From: Devosia sp. FJ2-5-3
GTDB taxonomy: Bacteria > Pseudomonadota > Alphaproteobacteria > Rhizobiales > Devosiaceae
Assembly: GCF_029201545.1 (NCBI RefSeq)
Contig: NZ_CP104007.1
Coordinates: forward strand, 4,031,501-4,095,500
Length of the DNA: 64,000 nt
Direction of reading: 5' to 3'
The notes beneath the pieces are model-generated. The model saw only the letters and a program-made list of their open reading frames with translations. It did not search any database and was not told the origin of the DNA. The position numbers and the translations under genes were made by a program. Within the stretch, counting starts at the first letter, position 1, and each line of letters begins with the position of its first letter. Positions 9,536 through 18,168 of the stretch are shown piece by piece.

Positions 9536-10759
9536 TTACTTGTACTGTTCAAGCTCGGAAGCGGCGCGCTCCAGGGCGGCCTGAGGCTCGGCCTGGCCGG
9601 TGACGACAGACTGGACCATTTCGATCATGACGTTCTGCAGGCCGATATAGTCGTTGAACAGCGGCTCTGGGCCACCATATTCGATGCCGTCCAGGAACGG
9701 CTTCCAATAGGGCTTTTCGGCCAGGAGGTCGGCGGTGTTGGGTTCAAGCGGACGCAGCGGGGTCAGGCCCTGGGCCATCTCGGCATCCCACTGGCGCTGG
9801 CCGTCGGTGAGGAATTTGGCGAGGCTGGTGGCCTGCTCTTCGACGCCGGTGCCCTTGAAGATGGCGAGGGCATCGGTGATCAGCAGCGTACCGGGACCCT
9901 TGGCGTCGGGACCGAGCGGCAGATTGGCCACGCCCCAGTTCATGCCGGCTTCCTCGGCGCGCAGGGCGGCACCGGGGGAGGCCTCGATCATGGCAACGCC
10001 GCCATCGAGCCAGATGGCACGGACTTCATTCTGTTCGTAGGCGGTCGGGCCTTCTTCGGAATAGGGGGTGATGTCCTTGAGCGCCTGGAGAGCGGCGAGG
10101 ACCTGCGGCGAGTTGATGGTGATGTTGCCATCGGCATCGATCACCTGGCCGTCATTGGTGTAAACCCAGTGGAGGAACTGGTGCATGGTGTTGTCGAAGG
10201 TCTTGGCGACGAGGCCATAGCCCGCGGCATCGGTGTTTTCAGTGATCTGCTTGGCGAAAGCGATCTTTTCTTCCCATGTCTTGGGCGGAGTTTCGGGATC
10301 AAGACCGGCCTCTTCGAACAGATCCTTGTTCCAGAACAGCGCCTTGGTCGAAAAGGCGACCGGCACGCCCCACTGGGTGCCGTCGAAGGTCACGGTATCG
10401 GGGACGTAATTGTAGTAGGCAGCCTTTTCCTCGTCAGTCATCGGCACGGGGACGATGAGGTCGTTCATGGCGAACTGCTTGAGCGTGCGCGATCCGACAT
10501 AGGCCAGCGCAACCGGCGTGCCGGCGGCGGCAAGCGTGGTCACCTTGTCCTGGCACTGGCCCCAGCCCACGATTTCCGGGACAACTTTGAAACCGGGATT
10601 GGCCGCTTCCCACTCCGCGAAGCTTTCGGCATAGCCGGCGGTGAGTTCGTCGCCGCAATTGATGAAGGCGATTTCCTTCACGTCCTGGGCGTAAGCAGCC
10701 GGGGCGGCGCTGGCCAGTGCCAGCAGCGATACGGCCATCAAACCGATTGTCTTTTGCAC
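9536..10759 (-). CDS. Carbohydrate ABC transporter extracellular substrate-binding protein
   Basis: A 407-residue periplasmic binding protein of the MalE/UgpB type (SBP family 1). A cleavable signal peptide is clear: a Lys near the start, a hydrophobic run LMAVSLLALASAA, and a likely cut after AYA-QDVKE. The mature part contains FAEWEAANPGFKV and LPLGPDAKGPGTL, typical of the family. The start codon is GTG (10759) with GGGAG about 9 nt upstream. It follows the second permease by 36 bp. Operon partners suggest it binds a GlcNAc-containing oligosaccharide, but the ligand is not readable from sequence. Confidence 0.92.
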   Translation of the reverse strand: MQKTIGLMAVSLLALASAAPAAYAQDVKEIAFINCGDELTAGYAESFAEWEAANPGFKVVPEIVGWGQCQDKVTTLAAAGTPVALAYVGSRTLKQFAMNDLIVPVPMTDEEKAAYYNYVPDTVTFDGTQWGVPVAFSTKALFWNKDLFEEAGLDPETPPKTWEEKIAFAKQITENTDAAGYGLVAKTFDNTMHQFLHWVYTNDGQVIDADGNITINSPQVLAALQALKDITPYSEEGPTAYEQNEVRAIWLDGGVAMIEASPGAALRAEEAGMNWGVANLPLGPDAKGPGTLLITDALAIFKGTGVEEQATSLAKFLTDGQRQWDAEMAQGLTPLRPLEPNTADLLAEKPYWKPFLDGIEYGGPEPLFNDYIGLQNVMIEMVQSVVTGQAEPQAALERAASELEQYK

Positions 10760-10795
10760 TTGTTAGTCTCCCTTGAATGAGGCCCCCTCGGGCCC

Positions 10796-11728
10796 TTACT
10801 GCTTCACGGCTCCGGCGGTGAGACCGGCGACGAGGTAGCGCTGCAGGAACACGATGACGATCATGACCGGCAGGATTCCGACGAAAGACGCCGCCATCAG
10901 CTCGTTCCAGATCACCTCCTGCTTGCCGAAGAAGGCGAAGAGGCCGATCGGCAGGGGCATGAATTCGGTCTTGGAGTTGAAGGTCAGCGCAAAGATGAAT
11001 TGCTGGGCATAGGCGCCGATGAAGGTCATGATCGCCACCACCACGATGCCCGGCATCGCCAGCGGCAGGATCACCCGGCGCAAAGTATAAAGGCGACTGG
11101 CGCCATCGACCCAGGCCGCCTCGTCCAGCTCGCGCGGAATGCGCAGCATATAGGTGCGCAAGAGCCAGATGGATGACGGGATGAGGAAGGCCGCGCCCGG
11201 CACGATCATGGCCCAATAGGAATTGAGCAGTCCCAGCGTCCGCATCAGGCGGAAAAGCGGGATCAGCAGCACTGCGCCGGAGAACATGTTGACCGCGAGG
11301 AACCCGCCCAGCATCAGGCCCGCGCCGGCGAAATTGAAGCGGGCGAAGGCATAGGCCGCCGGCACCACGATGACGACGACGATCAGCGTCACCACGGCCG
11401 AGATGAAGAAGGAATTGAAAATGTGCAGGCCGAGCGCCGGCACTGAAGTCCACATGGAGACATAGGCGTCGAAGGACCAGGTCTTGGGAATGAAGCTGTA
11501 GGGCCGCGAAAACAGCTGCGCCAGCGGCTTCAGCGACACGAGGAACCCTTCGATGAAGGGCGCCAGCACGAAGAACAGGAACACGGCAAGGCCGGCATAG
11601 AGAGCTGCCACTTCGTACCATTTGTAGCGGTCGATCATGGCTTTGGCAGAGCGGGTTCTGGCTTTTGGCCTCACGCTTGCCGGGCTGTCGACGGCGGCAA
11701 TTTCGGTCGAGCGGGCGACGTCGGTCAT
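10796..11728 (-). CDS. Carbohydrate ABC transporter permease (MalG-like)
   Basis: A 310-residue inner-membrane permease with about six transmembrane segments and the cytoplasmic EAA loop ELDEAAWVDGASRLYTLRRV that docks on the ATPase. The N-terminus before the first membrane segment is long and charged. The ATG at 11728 overlaps the stop of the upstream permease by 4 bp (ATGA), which signals translational coupling and fixes the start. It is the second permease of the CUT1 importer. Confidence 0.93.
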   Translation of the reverse strand: MTDVARSTEIAAVDSPASVRPKARTRSAKAMIDRYKWYEVAALYAGLAVFLFFVLAPFIEGFLVSLKPLAQLFSRPYSFIPKTWSFDAYVSMWTSVPALGLHIFNSFFISAVVTLIVVVIVVPAAYAFARFNFAGAGLMLGGFLAVNMFSGAVLLIPLFRLMRTLGLLNSYWAMIVPGAAFLIPSSIWLLRTYMLRIPRELDEAAWVDGASRLYTLRRVILPLAMPGIVVVAIMTFIGAYAQQFIFALTFNSKTEFMPLPIGLFAFFGKQEVIWNELMAASFVGILPVMIVIVFLQRYLVAGLTAGAVKQ

Positions 11729-12612
11729 TTGGCTTCTCCCTGCTGCAGCCTGCGCACGGCGCGGAAGTAGGTGATGCAGAAAATGGTCACGAAGATCGAG
11801 ATCACCACGGCGCGCGCGGCGCCCTCGCCATATTTGCGGGAGCCCATGGCTGTCTTGTAGGTGTCGATGATCATGGTCGTGGTCGACCCCGAGGGACCGC
11901 CCTGGGTCAGGATCCAGATGATGTCGAAGGAATTGAAGGTGGCAATGAGCGAGAGCAGGCTCATGGTGATGATTGCCGGCACCATCAGCGGCACGGTGAT
12001 GCGGCGGAAGCGGTAGAAGCGCCCGGCACCATCGGTCCAGGCTGCCTCGTAGAGATCCTTCGGGATCGACTGCATGGCGGCGAGGAAATAGATCGTAACC
12101 ATGGGGACGCCGATCCACACGTCGGTGACGATGGTGGCCCAGAACGCCGTGTTGCCATAGGCGAGGAAAGCGATCGGGCCGTTGGTCAGGCCGAAGTTCT
12201 GCAACAGGCCCGAGATCATCCCGAACTGGCCGTTATACATCCAGCCCCACATGAAGATGCCGATGGCCATGGGCACGATCCAGGGCGGCATGGTGAGGAT
12301 GCGGAAGAGCGTCTGACCGGGAATGGCGGCGTTGAGCAGCACCGCCCCGCACATGCCAATCACCATCTTCATGGACACCGAGAAGAAGGTCCAGATGAAG
12401 GTGCGGATGATCACCTCGGTGAAGTTTCCGGCACCGAAAATGCGCTGGTAATTGGCCCAGCCGACGAAGTCGTATTCCTGGCGCAGCGAGGCATTGGTGA
12501 AGGAGAGAACGATCGTGTCGAACAGCGGATAGGCGACGATCGTCAGGATGTAGATCAGGGCCGGAGCCAGCAGGGCGAATGCGAAGAGGGTGGCGCTTCT
12601 GGTGCTGGTCAT
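11725..12612 (-). CDS. Carbohydrate ABC transporter permease (MalF-like)
   Basis: A 295-residue permease. The first membrane helix lies near the N-terminus (FAFALLAPALIYILTIVAYP), and the EAA loop is DLYEAAWTDGAGRFYRFRRI. The start at 12612 is preceded by AAGGAGA at good spacing; the longer frame to 12651 would run into the upstream gene. It forms a heterodimer with the MalG-like permease (inferred from family and adjacency). It begins 13 bp after the oxidoreductase stop. Confidence 0.93.
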   Translation of the reverse strand: MTSTRSATLFAFALLAPALIYILTIVAYPLFDTIVLSFTNASLRQEYDFVGWANYQRIFGAGNFTEVIIRTFIWTFFSVSMKMVIGMCGAVLLNAAIPGQTLFRILTMPPWIVPMAIGIFMWGWMYNGQFGMISGLLQNFGLTNGPIAFLAYGNTAFWATIVTDVWIGVPMVTIYFLAAMQSIPKDLYEAAWTDGAGRFYRFRRITVPLMVPAIITMSLLSLIATFNSFDIIWILTQGGPSGSTTTMIIDTYKTAMGSRKYGEGAARAVVISIFVTIFCITYFRAVRRLQQGEAK

Positions 12613-12625
12613 TGCCTTGTCTCCT

Positions 12626-13780
12626 TCAGCTCGACCGGCCCAGGGCAGCATCGAAGCGCTGCCAGATGGGGGTCATGTCGACCACGGATTTGTTGCGCAT
12701 CGCCTCGTCCATGCAGAGCGCGAGAAGCCCGGCTTCAAGCGCGTCGGTCACTGAAACGGGAAGCGGTACGCCCTCGACGAGATGCTTGAGAATGTCCTCG
12801 GCCATCTGCTCATCGGCACCGTAATGCTGTGACAGGGCGGTGCTCTTGTAGGTCTTATCCTCGAGCGTCTGGGACGTGCGACTATCGGTGACTTTGAAGT
12901 AATTGCGGACGAAATCGCCCTCGGCCATGCCCTTGGCGCCGATCACCGCGAAACGGCGAAAATCGTCGGGCACGTTGATATTGGTGTGAAAGGTCAGCGC
13001 CGCGCCGTTTTCGTACTGCACGATGGCGGTCTGGAAGTCGATGATGTCGCCATCACTGTCGAAGACCTTGTCCGAGCCCTGCCAGCCGGAAGGCTTGCGG
13101 TGATAGACTTCGAGGTCATTGGCGCCGGTGGTTTGAGGGGCATTTTCCGGAACGAAGCTGCGTCGACCACCAAAACTGGCGACGAAGCGCGGGCGGCACC
13201 CCATAACGCCATTATAGAGATCGAGGTCGTGGCAGCATTTTTCGAGCATGAAGCTGCCGGCGTATTTTTCGTAGCGGCGCCAGTCCCGCATGAAGAAGGC
13301 GCCGTGATAGGGCGGGATGTGCTCGGATGCCTCGATCGAGGCCACGTCGCCAAGCTTGCCTTCAGCCTGCGCCTTGCGAAGATCGACATAGAGCGGGGCG
13401 TAACGCAGCACGAGGCCGACCATGACATTGTCGGAGCCGTAGCGGGCAAGCAATTCCGCCAGGGCCAGGGTATCCTCGACCGTGGTGACGACCGGCTTCT
13501 CCGTAAAGATCTTGAGGCCACGTTCGAGGCCGATGCGGATATGATCGAGATGGAGATGGTTGGGCGAACCCACCATCAGGAGGTCCAGATTTTCCGTGTC
13601 GAGCAGCGCCTCGAGGCTTTCATAGGCCTGACCGACGGGAACATTGTGCTCGACGGCATAGGGGAGGCCGGCCGGATCGGGATCGACATAGCCGACCACC
13701 TGGAATTCGCTGCTGGCCGCAGAAAAAATCCGCGCCAGATAGCCCAAGCGATAGCCAAGCCCGATAATCCCGACGCGCAT
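12626..13780 (-). CDS. Gfo/Idh/MocA family oxidoreductase
   Basis: A 384-residue NAD(P)-dependent sugar oxidoreductase. It has the N-terminal Rossmann motif MRVGIIGLGYRLGYLA (GxGxxG-like, with an unusual Tyr-Arg in place of the usual small residues), the family motif TEKPV, and the second-domain FMLEKCCHDLDLYNGVMG. KCCHDLD fits the catalytic Lys/Asp/His region. The start was set at 13780 rather than 13846 because it opens the Rossmann fold directly. It is the first gene of the operon with the CUT1 importer, RpiR regulator and GH20 enzyme, so it probably oxidises or epimerises the imported sugar (inference). Confidence 0.9.
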   Translation of the reverse strand: MRVGIIGLGYRLGYLARIFSAASSEFQVVGYVDPDPAGLPYAVEHNVPVGQAYESLEALLDTENLDLLMVGSPNHLHLDHIRIGLERGLKIFTEKPVVTTVEDTLALAELLARYGSDNVMVGLVLRYAPLYVDLRKAQAEGKLGDVASIEASEHIPPYHGAFFMRDWRRYEKYAGSFMLEKCCHDLDLYNGVMGCRPRFVASFGGRRSFVPENAPQTTGANDLEVYHRKPSGWQGSDKVFDSDGDIIDFQTAIVQYENGAALTFHTNINVPDDFRRFAVIGAKGMAEGDFVRNYFKVTDSRTSQTLEDKTYKSTALSQHYGADEQMAEDILKHLVEGVPLPVSVTDALEAGLLALCMDEAMRNKSVVDMTPIWQRFDAALGRSS

Positions 13781-13830
13781 ATATACCCACCCTGTTTCTC
13801 GCCAATCTCTTCCGGATCGGTCGCGATTTC

Positions 13831-13875
13831 TGTAAACGATTTTCAAGACTAGGCGGCTTATTGTCGCAATGTCAA
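13831..13875 (-). promoter_or_regulatory. Predicted promoter and operator of the GH20/ABC operon
   Basis: Reading leftward, TTGACA (13875-13870) is followed after 18 nt by TAGTCT (13851-13846), a fair sigma-70-type pair upstream of the oxidoreductase gene. Directly after the -10 lies an imperfect palindrome (13845-13831, TGAAAATCGTTTACA, 10 of 15 positions symmetric) that could be the RpiR operator. The rest of the 348-bp divergent gap (13781-14128) is AT-richer and includes complementary 9-mers ATACCAATT (13897) and AATTGGTAT (14025). Confidence 0.45.
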
Positions 13876-14128
13876 CACAGATTCAATACCTTCACAATAC
13901 CAATTTAAGCCACGCCCGGGCGATGCCGATTTTCTCAGCATTAAGCTCAGTTTATAGTCTTTTGGCGCAAGACAATTGGCCCGATTGCTCTGGACAAGCG
14001 GCGAGCCTTAAAGCAACCTAGCGCAATTGGTATCCATGTGGCCTTTTTCAGAATGGGGCTCAAACATGGGTGTGCTGAAAATTTGATACATTGCGGACAG
14101 AGCCGTGCCGCCATGTCGAGGGAGCAAG

Positions 14129-14617
14129 ATGAGCCTGTCTACAAACCCTTTCCCTGACGATGCCGACCGTTCAGCCATCTGGACGATGCTGGTCCCCCGC
14201 GACATCGCCGCCTATATCGCCGCCGACTGGTCGATGGTGGAAGGCGACTTCCTCGCCGATGATTTCATGGGCATTGATGGGAATAAGAAGGGTAATCCCG
14301 ACGGCTGGACCATCAGCTATCCGACCCTTGAAGCCTATCGCGACGAATGGTTGCGCCAGGCGCGCGAGGGCCAGTCCGTGCAATATGCCGAGGACCAGGA
14401 AGCGGGTATTCATCGCGCCACCAGTCTCACCGAGATCGAGATCAAAGGTGATCGTGCCGTGGCCCACAAGAAGTTCGACGGCGAAATCCGCCGCACCGAT
14501 GGCGGCAAAGACGTCCTCAACTGGCAGACCATCTATTTTTGCCGCAAGGTCGAGGGCGCCTGGAAGCTCACCGGCTTTGTCGGTTACCTGCCCTACCCCA
14601 TGGGCGGGACCCTCTAG
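14129..14617 (+). CDS. Conserved protein of unknown function, NTF2/SnoaL-like
   Basis: A 162-residue soluble protein. The last third (TEIEIKGDRAVAHKKFDGEI, then NWQTIYFCRKVEGAWKLTGF) has the alternating strand pattern typical of SnoaL/NTF2-like small enzymes or ligand-binding proteins, but no catalytic residues can be assigned. The start at 14129 has GAGGGAG upstream; an earlier in-frame ATG at 14105 does not. It begins the rightward cluster with MFS, M81, DeoR and hydratase-like genes. A strong hairpin separates it from the MFS gene, so it may be partly uncoupled from them. Confidence 0.7.
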   Translation: MSLSTNPFPDDADRSAIWTMLVPRDIAAYIAADWSMVEGDFLADDFMGIDGNKKGNPDGWTISYPTLEAYRDEWLRQAREGQSVQYAEDQEAGIHRATSLTEIEIKGDRAVAHKKFDGEIRRTDGGKDVLNWQTIYFCRKVEGAWKLTGFVGYLPYPMGGTL

Positions 14618-14634
14618 GACCCAATCCCGCCCGC

Positions 14635-14661
14635 GTCCGGCGCTCCGATTGGGCGCCGGAC
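14635..14661 (+). terminator. GC-rich hairpin between the NTF2-like and MFS genes
   Basis: Perfect 9-bp arms (GTCCGGCGC and GCGCCGGAC) around a 9-nt loop, 17 bp after the stop at 14617. No T-run follows, so it could be an imperfect terminator, an attenuator or an mRNA-stabilising stem. Confidence 0.5.
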
Positions 14662-14688
14662 AACGGCCAGCATTCCGGAATTGCACGA

Positions 14689-15882
14689 ATGGCCGCCGTT
14701 CCCCGCCTCGATCCGCAGCGACTGACCATGCTGGCGTTCTTCCTCCAGCCGATTGCCTTTGGCTCGTGGTTGCCGCGCATTCCTGAAATTCAGGCCGGCC
14801 TCGGGCTAGGCCCCGCCGCACTGGCTGTAGCCCTTCTGGGCATGCCGGTCGGCACGCTTCTCACTTTGCCTTTCGCCGGTCCGCTTGTCGGGCGGATTGG
14901 CGGTCGAGCCGCGATCATTGCCGGTTTTGTGTTCTATTCCATCGCGGTGTGCCTGCCGGCGCTCGCCCCGGACGCGTTCTGGCTGTTCGTGGCACTGGTC
15001 CTGGCGGGGTCTTCCATCTCTTTTGTCGAACTCGGCCTGAACGTGCAGGCCGACCTCGTGGAAAAATCCACCGGCTCGCTGATCATGAACACCTCCCATG
15101 GCTGCTGGTCACTCGGCATCATGGCGGGCAGCCTCATCGGATCCGCATTGGCCGGCTTTGGCCTCCCGCCGAACCTTGCAATCCCGCTGATCAGCCTGGC
15201 GGTTCTGCCCATAGCCCTGGGCACGGGCAAGGCATTGCCCGCTCTCTGGGATGCCCCGGCATCCGCGCCATCAAGCAAATCGGCCTGGTCCATGCCAAGC
15301 TGGCCGCTGATCGGCATCTGCGCCTTTGTCTTCGGCATCGCCATGACAGAGGGCGCCATGGCCGATTGGTCGGCCATTTTCCTCCGCGATGCCGTGGGTG
15401 CAGAGGCCGGCGCGGTCGGGCTCGGATATTCGGTATTTGCCATGTTCGTGGCAGCGGGCCGCTTCGGCGGCGACCACCTCAAGCGCCGCCTCGGCGCGAT
15501 CAACACGGCCAGGCTCTGCGGCGCGCTGGCCGTCCTCGGCAGCGTGGCCATCTACATGGCGCCGAACTTCGCCCTTGCGCTGACTGGATTTGGCATTCTC
15601 GGGATCGGTGTTTCCGTCGGCTTTCCACTGGCCGTCACCGCCGCGGCAAGCCTCGGAGACCGCGCCGCTTCGGCCAATGTCGCCGTATTGTCCTTTGTAG
15701 CCCTCACAGGCTTCCTCGTGGGACCGCCAATGATCGGGTTCATCGCCGAACATTTCGACATTCGCGCCGGCATTGCCTGCGTCATCCCCGTCCTGATCGT
15801 CAGCCTGCTCCTTGCCGGCCGCCTCAGGCCGCGTGCCGCGCCTTCCTCAGCCATCTCAACCGCCCAGACATTGGGAGCGTGA
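14689..15882 (+). CDS. MFS transporter
   Basis: A 397-residue hydrophobic protein with about 12 predicted membrane segments. It resembles the YbjJ/FucP-like branch: AFFLQPIAFGSWLPRIPEIQ at the N-terminus and MNTSHGCWSLGIMAGSLIGS in helix 5. Substrate unknown; sugars or small amides are plausible. The open frame begins at 14539, but the ATG at 14689 lies after the hairpin and just ahead of the first membrane helix. It ends 3 bp before the second M81 gene, strongly suggesting that the carrier imports the substrate of that enzyme (inference). Confidence 0.88.
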   Translation: MAAVPRLDPQRLTMLAFFLQPIAFGSWLPRIPEIQAGLGLGPAALAVALLGMPVGTLLTLPFAGPLVGRIGGRAAIIAGFVFYSIAVCLPALAPDAFWLFVALVLAGSSISFVELGLNVQADLVEKSTGSLIMNTSHGCWSLGIMAGSLIGSALAGFGLPPNLAIPLISLAVLPIALGTGKALPALWDAPASAPSSKSAWSMPSWPLIGICAFVFGIAMTEGAMADWSAIFLRDAVGAEAGAVGLGYSVFAMFVAAGRFGGDHLKRRLGAINTARLCGALAVLGSVAIYMAPNFALALTGFGILGIGVSVGFPLAVTAAASLGDRAASANVAVLSFVALTGFLVGPPMIGFIAEHFDIRAGIACVIPVLIVSLLLAGRLRPRAAPSSAISTAQTLGA

Positions 15883-15885
15883 TCC

Positions 15886-17319
15886 ATGCGCATTGCCGTC
15901 GCCGGCCTGCACACAGAATGCAGCACCTATAATCCGGTGCTCGCGCGCGAAGCCGATTTTCGCGTGCTGCGCGGCCCCTCCATGCTCAAGGACGGCTATT
16001 TCGACTTTCTCACCCATTTCCCCGCCGACTTCGTCACCATACTGCATGCGCGCGCAATTGCCGGTGGGCCGGTGGAGCGGACTCTCTACCAGCGCTGGAA
16101 GGGCGAAATCCTCAAAGGGCTGAGGGCCGCCATGCCCCTGGACGGGGTTTATCTGGCCCTCCACGGCGCCATGTTCGTCGACGGCATGTTCGACGCCGAG
16201 GGTGATTTGATTTCGGCGGTTCGGGAAGTTGTCGGACCGGATGCCATCATCGCCGCGAGCTACGACCTGCACGGCAATGTCAGCCAGCGGATCATCGATA
16301 ATCTCGACATTTTCTCCACCTATCGTACCGCCCCGCATATCGACGTGCCGGACACGATGCGCCGGGCCGTGACCATGCTGGTCCGGGCGATCTCGACCGG
16401 CGTGCGACCCGGTCTCATCTGGGCCCCGGTGCCGGTCTTGCTGCCGGGCGAGCGCACCTCGACCCAGGACGAGCCGGCCCGCAGTTTTTACGCGCAACTC
16501 CACCAAGTCGAGGAGCCTTCAGGCATCTGGGATGCCTCGTTTCAGGTGGGATATGTCTGGGCCGACGAGCCGCGCGCCACGGCCTGCGCAGTCATCACCG
16601 GCACTGACAGGGTGGCGATGGAAAGGGCGTCAGTCCGGCTTGCACAGCACTATTGGGATCTGCGCGACCAATTCGTCTTCGGCATGGAAACCGGATCGAT
16701 AAAAGAGTGCGTGGCTCGGGCGGTGGCGAGCCAGACGAGGCCGGTCGTGCTGGCCGAATCGGGCGACAACCCCACCGGCGGTGGCGTCGGAGACCGGGCG
16801 GAAATGCTCAGCGCCCTTATCGATGCGGGCGCAAAAGAGACGATCTTTGCCGGCATTGCCGATGCAGCTGCGACGGAGGCGGCCTATGCAGCAGGCTTGG
16901 GCGGACAGTTGAGCCTCAAAATCGGCGCCAGCCTCGATCCATCAAGCCAGCCGGCAGGCGTGGATGCCAAAGTGGCCTGTCTGCTCCCGACAGAAGACAC
17001 GCGCCTCCGCGAAGCCGTGCTGCGGATTGGCGGGATCGACCTCGTGGTCACAACTCGGCGACGGCCCTTTCACAATATCGCCGATTTCACCCGGCTCGGA
17101 CTCGATCCCCATGGGGCCAGGATCATCGCCGTCAAATCCGGCTATCTCTCGCCCGAACTCGGGCCCATCGCCAATCCGGGCCTGATAGCGCTGTCGCCCG
17201 GGGTCGTCGATCAATTCGTCGAACGCACAGAGCGGCTACACACACCGCAGCCCAGCTTCCCGTTCGATCGGGATTTCGACTATACGCCCCGGCCCCACCG
17301 GTCTGCCCGCTTCCCCTAG
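15886..17319 (+). CDS. M81 family metallopeptidase (MlrC-type), copy 2
   Basis: A 477-residue M81 protein with the canonical metal-binding pattern Y-D127-L-H129-G-N and PH151-I-D153. YLALHGAMFVDGMFDAEGD and DNPTGGGVGDRAE are also conserved. It differs clearly from the M81 copy at 3329, which has DPHSH instead of DLHGN, so the two are not a recent duplication. It is placed between an MFS carrier and a DeoR-type regulator, with a FAH/hydratase-like gene downstream. The substrate cannot be read from sequence; a role in opening a cyclic or blocked amide is inference from the MlrC founder. Confidence 0.88.
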   Translation: MRIAVAGLHTECSTYNPVLAREADFRVLRGPSMLKDGYFDFLTHFPADFVTILHARAIAGGPVERTLYQRWKGEILKGLRAAMPLDGVYLALHGAMFVDGMFDAEGDLISAVREVVGPDAIIAASYDLHGNVSQRIIDNLDIFSTYRTAPHIDVPDTMRRAVTMLVRAISTGVRPGLIWAPVPVLLPGERTSTQDEPARSFYAQLHQVEEPSGIWDASFQVGYVWADEPRATACAVITGTDRVAMERASVRLAQHYWDLRDQFVFGMETGSIKECVARAVASQTRPVVLAESGDNPTGGGVGDRAEMLSALIDAGAKETIFAGIADAAATEAAYAAGLGGQLSLKIGASLDPSSQPAGVDAKVACLLPTEDTRLREAVLRIGGIDLVVTTRRRPFHNIADFTRLGLDPHGARIIAVKSGYLSPELGPIANPGLIALSPGVVDQFVERTERLHTPQPSFPFDRDFDYTPRPHRSARFP

Positions 17320-17323
17320 CGCC

Positions 17324-17337
17324 GGCAAGTGCTTGCC
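17324..17337. promoter_or_regulatory. Short perfect palindrome upstream of the DeoR gene
   Basis: GGCAAG-TG-CTTGCC lies 48 bp before the DeoR start codon and 5 bp after the M81 stop. It could be an autoregulatory operator or a small hairpin at the end of the M81 message. Confidence 0.3.
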
Positions 17338-17384
17338 CCAACCTTGCGCTTTCGCTAATCACGACAGGATAGCGAAGGCTCCCC

Positions 17385-18167
17385 ATGACCACCTCCATGC
17401 GTCAGGCTCAGATCGTCGAGCTCGCCCGGCAAAAGGGTGGGGTCAGCGTCGAGCAATTGGTGGCGCTGTTCGGCGTCACGGCACAAACCGTGCGCAAGGA
17501 TCTCAACGTCCTCTGCCGTCGCGGCGTCCTCAAGCGGACCCATGGCGGCGCCATCCACCCCTCGGGCGTTGAGAACATGGAATATGAAGCGCGCCGGCAG
17601 ATCGCCACCACAGAAAAGCAGGCCATAGGCCGCGCCGCTGCGCAGATCATCCCGGACGATGCCTCTCTCTTCATCAATATCGGCACCACCACCGAGGCGG
17701 TCAGCCAAGCTCTCAGCACCCATCACGGGCTGATGGTCATCACCAACAATATCAACGTTGCCAATCGCCTGCGCCTCGCCCCGGGAATTGAAGTGGTGAT
17801 TGCCGGTGGGGTGGTGCGCCCTTCCGATGGCGGCATTGTCGGCGAGGCCGCGGTCGACTTTATCCGCCAGTTCAAGGTGGACTTTGCCGTGATCGGGGTT
17901 TCCGCAATCGACGCCGATGGGGCGCTGCTGGACTTCGATTATCGCGAGGTCAAAGTGGCCCAGGCAATCATAGCCAATGCAAGGCATGTCATCCTCGTCT
18001 CGGACGCCACCAAGTTCACGCGAACCGCCCCAGTACGGATCGGCCATCTTTCCCAGGCCCACAGCTTCATCACCGACTACTGCCCTCACGATTCGATCCG
18101 GCGCATCTGCGCCGAGAACGACATCAGACTGATCGAAACCGGCGCCCCGCCGCCTACGGAGAACTAG
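17385..18167 (+). CDS. DeoR/GlpR family transcriptional regulator
   Basis: A 260-residue repressor with an N-terminal DeoR helix-turn-helix (VSVEQLVALFGVTAQTVRKD, about residues 20-40, then LKRTHGGA) and a C-terminal DeoRC sugar-phosphate sensor domain (FINIGTTTEAV, VVIAGGVVRPSDGGIVG, and VSDATKF near the end). Members usually respond to a phosphorylated intermediate. It is encoded within the M81/MFS cluster in the same direction, so it likely regulates that cluster (inference). The next gene starts 1 bp after its stop. Confidence 0.92.
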   Translation: MTTSMRQAQIVELARQKGGVSVEQLVALFGVTAQTVRKDLNVLCRRGVLKRTHGGAIHPSGVENMEYEARRQIATTEKQAIGRAAAQIIPDDASLFINIGTTTEAVSQALSTHHGLMVITNNINVANRLRLAPGIEVVIAGGVVRPSDGGIVGEAAVDFIRQFKVDFAVIGVSAIDADGALLDFDYREVKVAQAIIANARHVILVSDATKFTRTAPVRIGHLSQAHSFITDYCPHDSIRRICAENDIRLIETGAPPPTEN

Positions 18168-18168
18168 A